A DNA stretch of 13,438 nucleotides, taken from NCBI GenBank assembly GCA_049889915.1, contig JBMHCM010000122.1, positions 1-13,438 of the forward strand, read 5' to 3'. Every line of letters begins with the position of its first letter. The first letter of the stretch is position 1. The notes beneath the pieces were generated by a model. That model ran no database searches. It saw nothing but the letters and a program-made list of their open reading frames with translations, and was not told the DNA's origin. Position numbers and translations under genes: made by a program. Below, in pieces: positions 6,664 through 12,301 of this stretch. This stretch comes from UBA8337 sp049889915 (lineage in GTDB: Bacteria; Pseudomonadota; Alphaproteobacteria; RS24).

Positions 6664-7599
6664 CTATTCAGCGTCAACCACCTCGCCCTCAATCAGGCCG
6701 CTATCTTGGGCTTTGGCCATCATGGCTTTTTTCAGCTTGTCGAAGGCGCGGGTTTCGATTTGTCGAATGCGCTCGCGGCTGACATCGTGGATTTGCGATA
6801 ATTCTTCCAATGTTTTCGGTGGGTCAGCGAGGCGGCGGGCCATCAAAATATCGCGCTCGCGTTCGTTCAGCCCCTGCATGGCCTGCAGCAGGATTTGCCG
6901 CCGTGCATCGCGCTCATCATTTTCAGCGACAATCACGTCTTGCGTGTCAGACTGGTCTTCCAGCCAGTCTTGCCATTCGCCATCCCCGTCTTCGCCCGTC
7001 TTTAGCGGCGCATTGAGCGACTGGTCACCGGACAGTCGGGTGTCCATGGTCAGCACTTCATCGCTGGTGACGCCCAGCCTATCGGCAATCTCACCGGCCT
7101 GTTCAGGGTTCAGCGTGCCGCCATCAATGGCGCTAATCTCGCCCTTCAAGCGGCGCAGATTGAAAAATAATTTCTTTTGCGCGGCCGTTGTGCCGATTTT
7201 GACCAGCGACCAACTGCGCAGAATATATTCCTGAATTTGGGCGCGTATCCACCACATCGCATAGGTCGACAGGCGGAAGCCACGATCCGGGTCGAATTTT
7301 TGCACGGCGCGCATCAGGCCGATATTGCCCTCGGAAATCACTTCGCCAATCGGCAGGCCGTAGCCGCGATAGCCCATGGCGATTTTGGCAACCAGACGCA
7401 AATGGCTGGTGACCAATTTATGTGCCGCGGTTTTCGAGCCGCTTTTGGCATAGTCTTTGGCCAGCTGAAATTCTTCGTCGGCCTCCAACATGGGAAATTT
7501 TTTAATGTCGTTGAGATAGCGCGACAGCGAGCCTTCCGGCGATGGAGCCGGGGCGAGCGCTGTCGAAGGCTTCTTGGCGGGCGGTTTGGCTTTACTCAT
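6664..7599 (-). CDS. rpoH: RNA polymerase heat-shock sigma factor RpoH (sigma-32)
   Basis: RpoH directs RNA polymerase to heat-shock promoters. The 311-residue protein begins with a basic, proline-rich tail, then SPEGSLSRYLNDIKKFPML (20-38, region 1.2). Region 2 follows with GYGLPIGEVISEGNIGLMRA (79-98) and STYAMWWIRAQIQEYILRSW (111-130). The RpoH box QKKLFFNLR is at 141-149; it separates this family from RpoD and other sigma factors and contacts core enzyme. Region 4.2 has the helix-turn-helix TLEELSQIHDVSRERIRQIE (263-282). The C-terminal tail is acidic. Its start lies only 57 bases after the rluD stop, so the pair may be co-transcribed. A candidate sigma-32-type promoter lies immediately before the ATG and would give autoregulation. 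A weak AAGG is the only ribosome binding site. Confidence 0.97.
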   Translation of the reverse strand: MSKAKPPAKKPSTALAPAPSPEGSLSRYLNDIKKFPMLEADEEFQLAKDYAKSGSKTAAHKLVTSHLRLVAKIAMGYRGYGLPIGEVISEGNIGLMRAVQKFDPDRGFRLSTYAMWWIRAQIQEYILRSWSLVKIGTTAAQKKLFFNLRRLKGEISAIDGGTLNPEQAGEIADRLGVTSDEVLTMDTRLSGDQSLNAPLKTGEDGDGEWQDWLEDQSDTQDVIVAENDERDARRQILLQAMQGLNERERDILMARRLADPPKTLEELSQIHDVSRERIRQIETRAFDKLKKAMMAKAQDSGLIEGEVVDAE

Positions 7600-7603
7600 G
7601 AAC

Positions 7604-7635
7604 CTTATATAGGCACGAAGTTTGACAAATTAAAG
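7604..7635 (-). promoter_or_regulatory. Candidate sigma-32-type promoter of rpoH
   Basis: On the minus strand, CTTT (7635-7632), an 18-base spacer and CCTATATAAG (7613-7604) occur. The alphaproteobacterial sigma-32 consensus, as I remember it, is CTTG, 17-18 bases, then CYTATNTNNG. The -10 element agrees at every defined base and the -35 at three of four. A start point about seven bases after the -10 would fall at or just before the rpoH ATG (7599), so the mRNA would be leaderless or nearly so. Not tested; the AT-rich spacer could match by chance. Confidence 0.4.
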
Positions 7636-7655
7636 GTAGTGGTATGCTGATGTTA

Positions 7656-8666
7656 TCAGTCGAGGCTAGCGACCAGCCGCGCCATATCATCAGGCAGGGC
7701 CGCCTCATAAAAATGCGGCTCGCCGCTGCGCGGATGCTCAAACCCCAAAGCGGCGGCGTGCAGGGCTTGCCGGTTGAGCGAGTCGAGCGCTGCGATTTGC
7801 TTGTCATCAAGATGTTTGGTGCGGCTTTTCATGCCGGATCCGTAAAGCATGTCGCCCAAAACCGGATGGCCGATATGCGCCATATGCACCCGAATTTGGT
7901 GGGTGCGGCCGGTCTCCAAACGACATTCAACCAGGCTTACCTGCCCATCGGCAAAACTGGCCGTGCGGCGATAATGGGTCACGGCGTGGCGCGCCGTCTC
8001 TTTTTTCGATACGGCGATTTTCTTGCGATTATTGGCGCTGCGGGCCAAAGCGGCATCCACCGTGCCGGCGGCCGGTAGCGGTTGCCCCCATAGCAGCGCC
8101 AAATAGAGCCGCTGCATGCGCCCGTCGCGGCCATGCGCAGCAAATTGCTCGGCCAAGCCAATATGCGCATCGTCATTTTTGGCCACCACCATAATGCCGC
8201 TGGTGTCTTTATCGAGGCGGTGGACAATGCCGGGTCGCTTTTCGCCGCCAATGCCTGACAGGCTATCGCCGCAATGGGCCAGCAGCGCATTGACCAGCGT
8301 TTTATCGGGGCTGCCCGGCGCCGGATGCACCACCATGCCGGACGGTTTATTGATGACGATAAGGTCGTCATCTTCATAAATCATATTCAGCGCAATATCC
8401 TGCGGCTTGACGCGGCTATCGACCGGCGGCGGCAGGGTGAGGCTGACCGCATCATCGCATTTGACCCGATAAGACGGGTCTTTTATGGTCTGCTCGTCTT
8501 GAGAGCGGGTCAGCCGACATTGGCCGTCCTTAATCAGGCTTTGCAGCCGCGCGCGCGACAGGGTTTGCCCATCTTGTGCAGCGGTTTCTGCCAGCAGCTT
8601 ATCAAGGCGGGTGCCGTCATGCGCGTCGCTGACGAGAAAAGATAAAGTGGAAAGGGTTTCGGCCAT
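7656..8666 (-). CDS. rluD: 23S rRNA pseudouridine synthase, RluD family
   Basis: This RluA/RluD-family enzyme isomerises uridines of 23S rRNA helix 69 (1911, 1915, 1917 in E. coli numbering), which helps ribosome assembly and release. The 336 residues hold an N-terminal S4-type RNA-binding domain (DGTRLDKLLAETAA, then LSRARLQSLIKDGQCRL, about 17-52) and the catalytic domain. NKPSGMVVHPAPG lies at 106-118 and the active-site motif GIVHRLDKDTSG at 146-157, with catalytic Asp152. ECRLETGRTHQIRVHMAHIGHPVLGD follows later. The full S4 domain separates it from shorter RluA or RluC-like forms. The start at 8666 shares its bases with the start of the divergent gene, and no clear ribosome binding site is visible, so the precise start is less sure than the identity. 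It precedes rpoH. Confidence 0.93.
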   Translation of the reverse strand: MAETLSTLSFLVSDAHDGTRLDKLLAETAAQDGQTLSRARLQSLIKDGQCRLTRSQDEQTIKDPSYRVKCDDAVSLTLPPPVDSRVKPQDIALNMIYEDDDLIVINKPSGMVVHPAPGSPDKTLVNALLAHCGDSLSGIGGEKRPGIVHRLDKDTSGIMVVAKNDDAHIGLAEQFAAHGRDGRMQRLYLALLWGQPLPAAGTVDAALARSANNRKKIAVSKKETARHAVTHYRRTASFADGQVSLVECRLETGRTHQIRVHMAHIGHPVLGDMLYGSGMKSRTKHLDDKQIAALDSLNRQALHAAALGFEHPRSGEPHFYEAALPDDMARLVASLD

Positions 8667-9039
8667 GGCTCAAGATACAGGAATTCAACCGGAAGCGGAA
8701 ACGACTTCTGACGCCTCTGAGGCGATTGACGGGCCTAATCCGACTTATGTGCGCATTTTGCTGATTACTGTTATCGGCCTTGGCGTGTTGATGGTTGTCG
8801 GCGCGGCGGTGGTCATCGGCACCGTCATCAAACGGCTGAACAATCCTGACAGCATTCCGCAAAAGCCGGGCTTTGGCGAAACGCAGATTGAAATTCCTTA
8901 TGCCTCGCAATTGGTCGATGTCGAGAACGGTGAAACCCGTATCATTGTGAAACTGAAAACCAATGACGGCCCGTTGCTTATTCTGCTCGACCCGAAAAAA
9001 GGCACGGAAAAAGGCCGTATTCGGCTGATCAATAAATAG
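8665..9039 (+). CDS. Small single-pass membrane protein of unknown function
   Basis: The 124-residue product has an acidic, disordered N-terminus (1-27), one strong transmembrane segment (about 31-55, ILLITVIGLGVLMVVG and on), and a short globular tail (70-124) rich in beta-type pattern: IEIPYASQLVDVENGETRII, then LLILLDPKKGTEKGRIRL. This plan resembles small alphaproteobacterial membrane proteins of unknown function often placed next to rluD (DUF6476-like, from memory and unconfirmed). The ATG at 8665 has GGAAAGGG (8649-8656) eight bases upstream; an upstream in-frame GTG at 8611 would run across the rluD start and is less likely. The hydrolase gene starts eight bases after its stop, so the two are probably one operon. 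Topology cannot be settled: basic residues flank both sides of the helix. Confidence 0.75.
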   Translation: MAQDTGIQPEAETTSDASEAIDGPNPTYVRILLITVIGLGVLMVVGAAVVIGTVIKRLNNPDSIPQKPGFGETQIEIPYASQLVDVENGETRIIVKLKTNDGPLLILLDPKKGTEKGRIRLINK

Positions 9040-9047
9040 GATATCCC

Positions 9048-9980
9048 ATGACCCGTCTATCGATTGCCGCTTCGCTTATTCTGGCCCTATTTGTCGGGCT
9101 GCAATTTGTCTATCAAGCCGGCAATCGCGAGACCATGAGCGCGGCGCAGTTTCGTGCCGATAGCGGCTATGCCGAGGCGCGGCTGCAAGATGGTGTGACC
9201 GCCTATAAAAGCTATGGGGAGCGCACCAATCCGACGGTGATTATCGTGCATGGCGGTACGCTGGGCTCGATGGCTTATCAAGGCTATGTGCCGCCTTTAC
9301 TGGCTGCCGGCTATCACGTGGTGATTTACGATCAATATGGTCGTGGCTTTTCTGACCGAGTGGCCGCGCCGCTGTCGATTGATTTGATGCGCAATCAATT
9401 GCGCCAATTAATGGATGCGCTGTCGATTGAGCAGGCGCATTTATTTGGTGTGAGCTTTGGCGGTGCGGTGATAGCCCGTTTTGCCGCCATGCATCCGCAA
9501 TATGTCCGCAGTCTGGCCTATCAAGTGCCGGTCATTGAAGGGGCTTCGGTCAATCCGGCCATTTTGCTGGCCCGCGCGCCATTTATCGGGCCGCTGGTCA
9601 TGCGCTTTGTCGCCATTCCGGCGATTATCGCCCGCGGCGAGAGCTTTGGAACAGAGACGGAGGCGGCGCGCCGTGTCGTGGCGCATTTCAAAAACCAATT
9701 TTATGTCAGCGGCACAGAGCGGCACATGCGCCATATGCTGATCGGTGACGCGCTGTCGGACCGCTTGGGCGACCATGCAATAATCGGCAAATTGGGTGTG
9801 GCAGCGCAATTCGCTTATGCTACTGATGATGCCGAAATCGCCGCCGCACAAGTCGAGTTGGCATTTGCGCAGTATCAAAATCCGGATGTTCACCGCTATA
9901 CGGGCGGGCATTTTTTCTCCGGCGGCCGCACCGAAGAATTGGTCGGCAAGCTGGATAGGTTTTTCAAATCAGTTGATTAA
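9048..9980 (+). CDS. Alpha/beta hydrolase, membrane-anchored or exported
   Basis: The 310-residue protein has a hydrophobic N-terminus (about residues 5-23) that could be a signal sequence or an anchor. An alpha/beta hydrolase fold follows. VIIVHGG (64-70) forms the oxyanion region, YDQYGRGFSDR (94-104) is the typical strand-loop, GVSFGG (134-139) is the nucleophile elbow with Ser136, the acid is Asp260 or Asp261 in FAYATDDAEI, and His288 in YTGGHFF completes the triad. The substrate cannot be read from the sequence; esterase, peptidase or haloperoxidase-like relatives all share these motifs. A short AGGA lies before the ATG. It follows the small membrane protein by eight bases and its stop overlaps the convergent eipA stop in a TTAA, so there is no room for a terminator between the two genes. 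Confidence 0.88.
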   Translation: MTRLSIAASLILALFVGLQFVYQAGNRETMSAAQFRADSGYAEARLQDGVTAYKSYGERTNPTVIIVHGGTLGSMAYQGYVPPLLAAGYHVVIYDQYGRGFSDRVAAPLSIDLMRNQLRQLMDALSIEQAHLFGVSFGGAVIARFAAMHPQYVRSLAYQVPVIEGASVNPAILLARAPFIGPLVMRFVAIPAIIARGESFGTETEAARRVVAHFKNQFYVSGTERHMRHMLIGDALSDRLGDHAIIGKLGVAAQFAYATDDAEIAAAQVELAFAQYQNPDVHRYTGGHFFSGGRTEELVGKLDRFFKSVD

Positions 9981-10561
9981 AACGGCATCCAGCCATTTTC
10001 GGATGAGAATTTTAAATAGCCGAGGCTGACACCGACTTGGTAGCCGACGCCAACCCGCATGGGCGCGATAATCATGTCATTGCGCTGAAGATAATTAAAG
10101 GCGACGCCGCCAATGGCGATAAGCGAGCCGTCAACGCCAAGAAAGCGGCGGTGTAGGTCTTCCGGCTTTTCGACATTGTAAACCAGGGCAAAGCTTTTGG
10201 CACCGGTCGCCCCCATATCGAGACCGGCCGACGGGCCACGCCAGAAAATCGGCACTTCGCGGCCATCGCGGAAGGTCAGCGTGCCGCGTCCATAGCGAGC
10301 GCCAATCATCGCGGCGACGGCAATCTCTTCTCCGCGAATAACCGCATTGGGGGTTCCGTAGCGGCTGAAAATACGATCAATGACCTCGGCCATCGACTCG
10401 GCTGTGGCACCAAGATATTTGGCCGAAGCGATAATCAATGTGTTTTCGGAAAAATCTTCAATTTTGGGCGGACGATCAGCGTTTTGCGCCTGCGCCGGAA
10501 GCACCAGGGCAAAAGTCAAAACCAATCCGAAAAGACACGCTAAAGATGTGCCGTGCCGCAT
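9977..10561 (-). CDS. eipA: DUF1134 family periplasmic protein (EipA-like)
   Basis: The 194-residue product starts with a signal peptide (hydrophobic stretch about 6-21, likely cleavage after AQA at residue 25). The mature part follows the DUF1134 pattern: a helical start with AESMAEVIDRIFSRYGTPNAVIRGEE, then IGARYGRGTLTFRDG, IFWRGPSAGLDMGATGAKSFALVYNV, a RRFLGVDGSLIAIGGVAF segment, and the ending VGVSLGYLKF with a Trp and PF. In Brucella this family (EipA) is a periplasmic barrel-like protein needed for envelope integrity; the role here is inferred from family. I chose the ATG at 10561, with GGGAG (10567-10571) five bases upstream, over a TTG at 10573. It lies 18 bases after cysQ, so the pair probably forms one operon. 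Its stop overlaps that of the convergent hydrolase. Confidence 0.88.
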   Translation of the reverse strand: MRHGTSLACLFGLVLTFALVLPAQAQNADRPPKIEDFSENTLIIASAKYLGATAESMAEVIDRIFSRYGTPNAVIRGEEIAVAAMIGARYGRGTLTFRDGREVPIFWRGPSAGLDMGATGAKSFALVYNVEKPEDLHRRFLGVDGSLIAIGGVAFNYLQRNDMIIAPMRVGVGYQVGVSLGYLKFSSENGWMPF

Positions 10562-10579
10562 GCCCGCTCCCAAAGCTCC

Positions 10580-11410
10580 CTATTTGCAAGCATCCTGCCA
10601 GTTATCGCGAGCCGCTGCAATAAAAGATGGGTTGTCGAGGCCGCGCTGCAATTTGCCATAGCTCAGGCGCGTACCGTCCTCATCGGTCACCACGCCACCG
10701 GCCGCTTCCAAAATGGCTTGTCCGGCTGCTGTGTCCCATTCCATGGTGCGGCCAAAGCGCGGGTAAAAATCTGCCGTGCCGTCGGCCACCAAACAAAATT
10801 TGTAAGAAGAAGCGGCTTGAATCGTGTCGCTGACATTCAGGCTGGCGATCATTTGATCGGTTTTCTCATCACGGTGCGAGCGGCTGGCAATCACTTTAAT
10901 GCCGTCCGGCGCAATCTCATTGGCGCGAATGGCTTGCGCTTGGCTGATGTCCAAATCGCCATCCGGCGCAATGGCCAGTCGAAAGGCCGATTGCGTGCCG
11001 CTGAAATACAGCTTTTCATGCACCGGCGCGTAAATCACCCCGGCAATCGGCGCATCCCCTGCTATTAAGCCGATATTGACGGTGAAATTATTACGTTTGG
11101 CGACAAAATCGCGCGTGCCGTCCAGCGGGTCGAGCAGGTAGAACAGCCCCTCCATATGTTGCGGCATTTCTTCAGAACACGCCTCTTCACCGATGATTTG
11201 CACACCCGGTGTCAGCTCTTTCAGCCGCGCCGTCAGCAAATGCTCGGCATCACGGTCGGCTTGCGTCACCGGCGATTTATCGGCTTTGGTTTCCTCGGCC
11301 ACACCGTTTTTATAGTGATGCATAATCAGCGCACCGGCATCGAGGGCCATTTGGCAGAGCGGGCCCATAATGGCCGGGCTGTGCGGGTCGAAAGGACAAT
11401 CAGTAGACAT
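10580..11410 (-). CDS. cysQ: 3'(2'),5'-bisphosphate nucleotidase CysQ
   Basis: CysQ belongs to the metal-dependent, lithium-sensitive inositol monophosphatase superfamily and removes the 3'-phosphate of PAP, the by-product of sulfate assimilation and of acyl-carrier-protein loading. The 276 residues include TKADKSPVTQADRDAE (41-56), IIGEEACSEE (72-81) with the metal-binding glutamate, LLDPLDGTRDFV (92-103) with metal-binding Asp94 and Asp97, FTVNIGLIAGDAPIAGVIYAP (109-129), and EWDTAAGQAILEAAGG (224-239) with Asp226. DPLDGTRDF with FTVNIGLI and YAP is closer to CysQ than to SuhB, so I prefer CysQ, with inositol monophosphatase as the alternative. No clear ribosome binding site is visible. A small hairpin (11415-11427) sits where one would be expected. 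It precedes eipA in a likely operon. Confidence 0.88.
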   Translation of the reverse strand: MSTDCPFDPHSPAIMGPLCQMALDAGALIMHHYKNGVAEETKADKSPVTQADRDAEHLLTARLKELTPGVQIIGEEACSEEMPQHMEGLFYLLDPLDGTRDFVAKRNNFTVNIGLIAGDAPIAGVIYAPVHEKLYFSGTQSAFRLAIAPDGDLDISQAQAIRANEIAPDGIKVIASRSHRDEKTDQMIASLNVSDTIQAASSYKFCLVADGTADFYPRFGRTMEWDTAAGQAILEAAGGVVTDEDGTRLSYGKLQRGLDNPSFIAAARDNWQDACK

Positions 11411-11414
11411 GCGC

Positions 11415-11427
11415 CGTGCTTAGCACG
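11415..11427 (-). promoter_or_regulatory. Hairpin directly upstream of the cysQ start
   Basis: CGTGC-TTA-GCACG (11415-11427) makes a five-pair stem with a three-base loop, beginning five bases from the cysQ ATG on the minus strand. It occupies the place of the ribosome binding site, and no Shine-Dalgarno sequence is seen elsewhere. It could limit translation initiation or be a chance dyad in GC-rich DNA. Confidence 0.3.
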
Positions 11428-11444
11428 ATGCGGGCGCGCCGCAA

Positions 11445-11476
11445 AGCGGTAGCGCCACTATTATGCGCCAGCCGCT
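11445..11476 (-). terminator. Probable terminator or structured 3' end of ctrA
   Basis: Just after the ctrA stop, AGCGG (11445-11449) pairs with CCGCT (11472-11476), and inside it GCGC (11452-11455) pairs with GCGC (11465-11468), with unpaired TA and CAG between the two parts and a nine-base loop. On the minus strand the stem is followed by only a short T run (TTT), so efficiency is uncertain. Position between ctrA and cysQ supports a terminator. Confidence 0.4.
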
Positions 11477-11480
11477 ACTT

Positions 11481-12161
11481 TTATGCGCTGCATGCGAGAG
11501 GTTCGCCATCGACCCGATAGCCGCGTCCCCAAACCGTCTGGATGACCTCATTCTTGGCGCCGGCCGCCTCAATCTTTTTGCGCAGCTTGCAGATGAACAC
11601 ATCAATGATTTTCATCTCCGGTTCATCCATGCCGCCATAAAGATGGTCGAGAAAGCTCTCTTTCGACACCACATTGCCCTTGCGCAGGCACAGCAGTTCG
11701 AACATTTGATATTCCTTGGCAGTCAATTCAACCCGCGTGTCACCGACCCGCACATCACGCGCCGTCAAATCGAGCGTCACATCGCCAAAGGTCAGTTTGT
11801 TTTGCGCATGGCCATTGGCGCGGCGCGCCAAAGCGTGCAGACGGGCAACCAGCTCTTTCAGATTGAGATAATCGTCAGCACCGGCTTCGAGGCAAAACAG
11901 CCGTTTTTCCACTTCCGCTTCGCCGGATAAAATCAACACCGGCATTTTGCGGTTTTTCTGCCGCAGGTTTTGCAACACCTCATCACCGCGCATATCGGGC
12001 AGGCCGAGGTCAAGCACCATCACTTGATATTCGTATAAGTCGGCCAGTTCGAGACCGTCTTCGCCGCGATCGGCTTCATCAACGTGAAACCCTTCACCCT
12101 CCAACGCCTCGCAAATGGTCTGTGCCAAAATCACATCATCTTCAACCAACAGAACACGCAT
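11481..12161 (-). CDS. ctrA: Cell-cycle response regulator CtrA with a four-residue gap at the receiver Lys-Pro-Phe
   Basis: CtrA is an OmpR-family transcription factor that controls cell cycle, motility and division genes in alphaproteobacteria. The DNA-binding half is clearly CtrA: LTAKEYQMFELLCLRKGN (146-163), HLYGGMDEPEMKIIDVFICK (173-192), and WGRGYRV (211-217). The receiver has the acidic pair Asp8/Asp9, phosphoacceptor Asp51 (VMVLDLGLPDM) and Ser79 (LILSG). After GADDYLN (94-100) the sequence runs straight into LKELVARLHA, where receivers normally have KPF plus one residue before this helix. Four codons are absent in frame (junction between 11862 and 11861), removing the conserved lysine. 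The C-terminus is CSA, not the AlaAla degron end of Caulobacter CtrA. Length is 226, against about 231 in Caulobacter. AAGGAG (12169-12174) lies seven bases before the ATG. Identity is very likely; the activity of this receiver is open. Confidence 0.92.
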   Translation of the reverse strand: MRVLLVEDDVILAQTICEALEGEGFHVDEADRGEDGLELADLYEYQVMVLDLGLPDMRGDEVLQNLRQKNRKMPVLILSGEAEVEKRLFCLEAGADDYLNLKELVARLHALARRANGHAQNKLTFGDVTLDLTARDVRVGDTRVELTAKEYQMFELLCLRKGNVVSKESFLDHLYGGMDEPEMKIIDVFICKLRKKIEAAGAKNEVIQTVWGRGYRVDGEPLACSA

Positions 12162-12286
12162 TTCAGTACTCCTTAAATGACATTTGCAACATGGCCATTT
12201 GAGCGCGGGCGGCGGCTCACAGACAAATCAACTTTTCGTGAGCGGCTGTGAGGTGGTTTGCCGCCTTGTCGGCAGCCGCTTCATGC
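12162..12286. promoter_or_regulatory. Divergent ctrA-mnmA regulatory region with dyads and a half-matching CtrA site
   Basis: This spacer holds the strong ctrA ribosome binding site (12169-12174). TTAA, seven bases, TTGC (12173-12187) matches the TTAA-N7-TTAA CtrA box at six of eight bases. CATTTG occurs twice, at 12181 and 12196. An inverted repeat, CTCACAG (12216-12222) with CTGTGAG (12246-12252), and a nested pair, AGCGGCTG (12241-12248) with CAGCCGCT (12273-12280) enclosing GGTGG/CCGCC, lie further right. CtrA autoregulation is known in Caulobacter; applying it here is inference. I see no convincing -10/-35 for ctrA itself. Confidence 0.35.
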
Positions 12287-12292
12287 TATAAT
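12266..12292 (+). promoter_or_regulatory. Candidate extended -10 promoter of mnmA
   Basis: TGCTATAAT (12284-12292) is a perfect extended -10 element. TTGTCG (12266-12271) could be the -35, at a short spacing of 15 bases. A start seven bases after the -10 would fall at about 12299, three bases before the mnmA ATG, giving a nearly leaderless mRNA. This agrees with the lack of a good ribosome binding site. Confidence 0.5.
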
Positions 12293-12301
12293 CAACGGAT
12301 T

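Noticed and set aside
7606..7628. A sigma-70 promoter TTGTCA...TATATA before rpoH
   Set aside because: The spacing is only 11 bases, too short for a housekeeping promoter.
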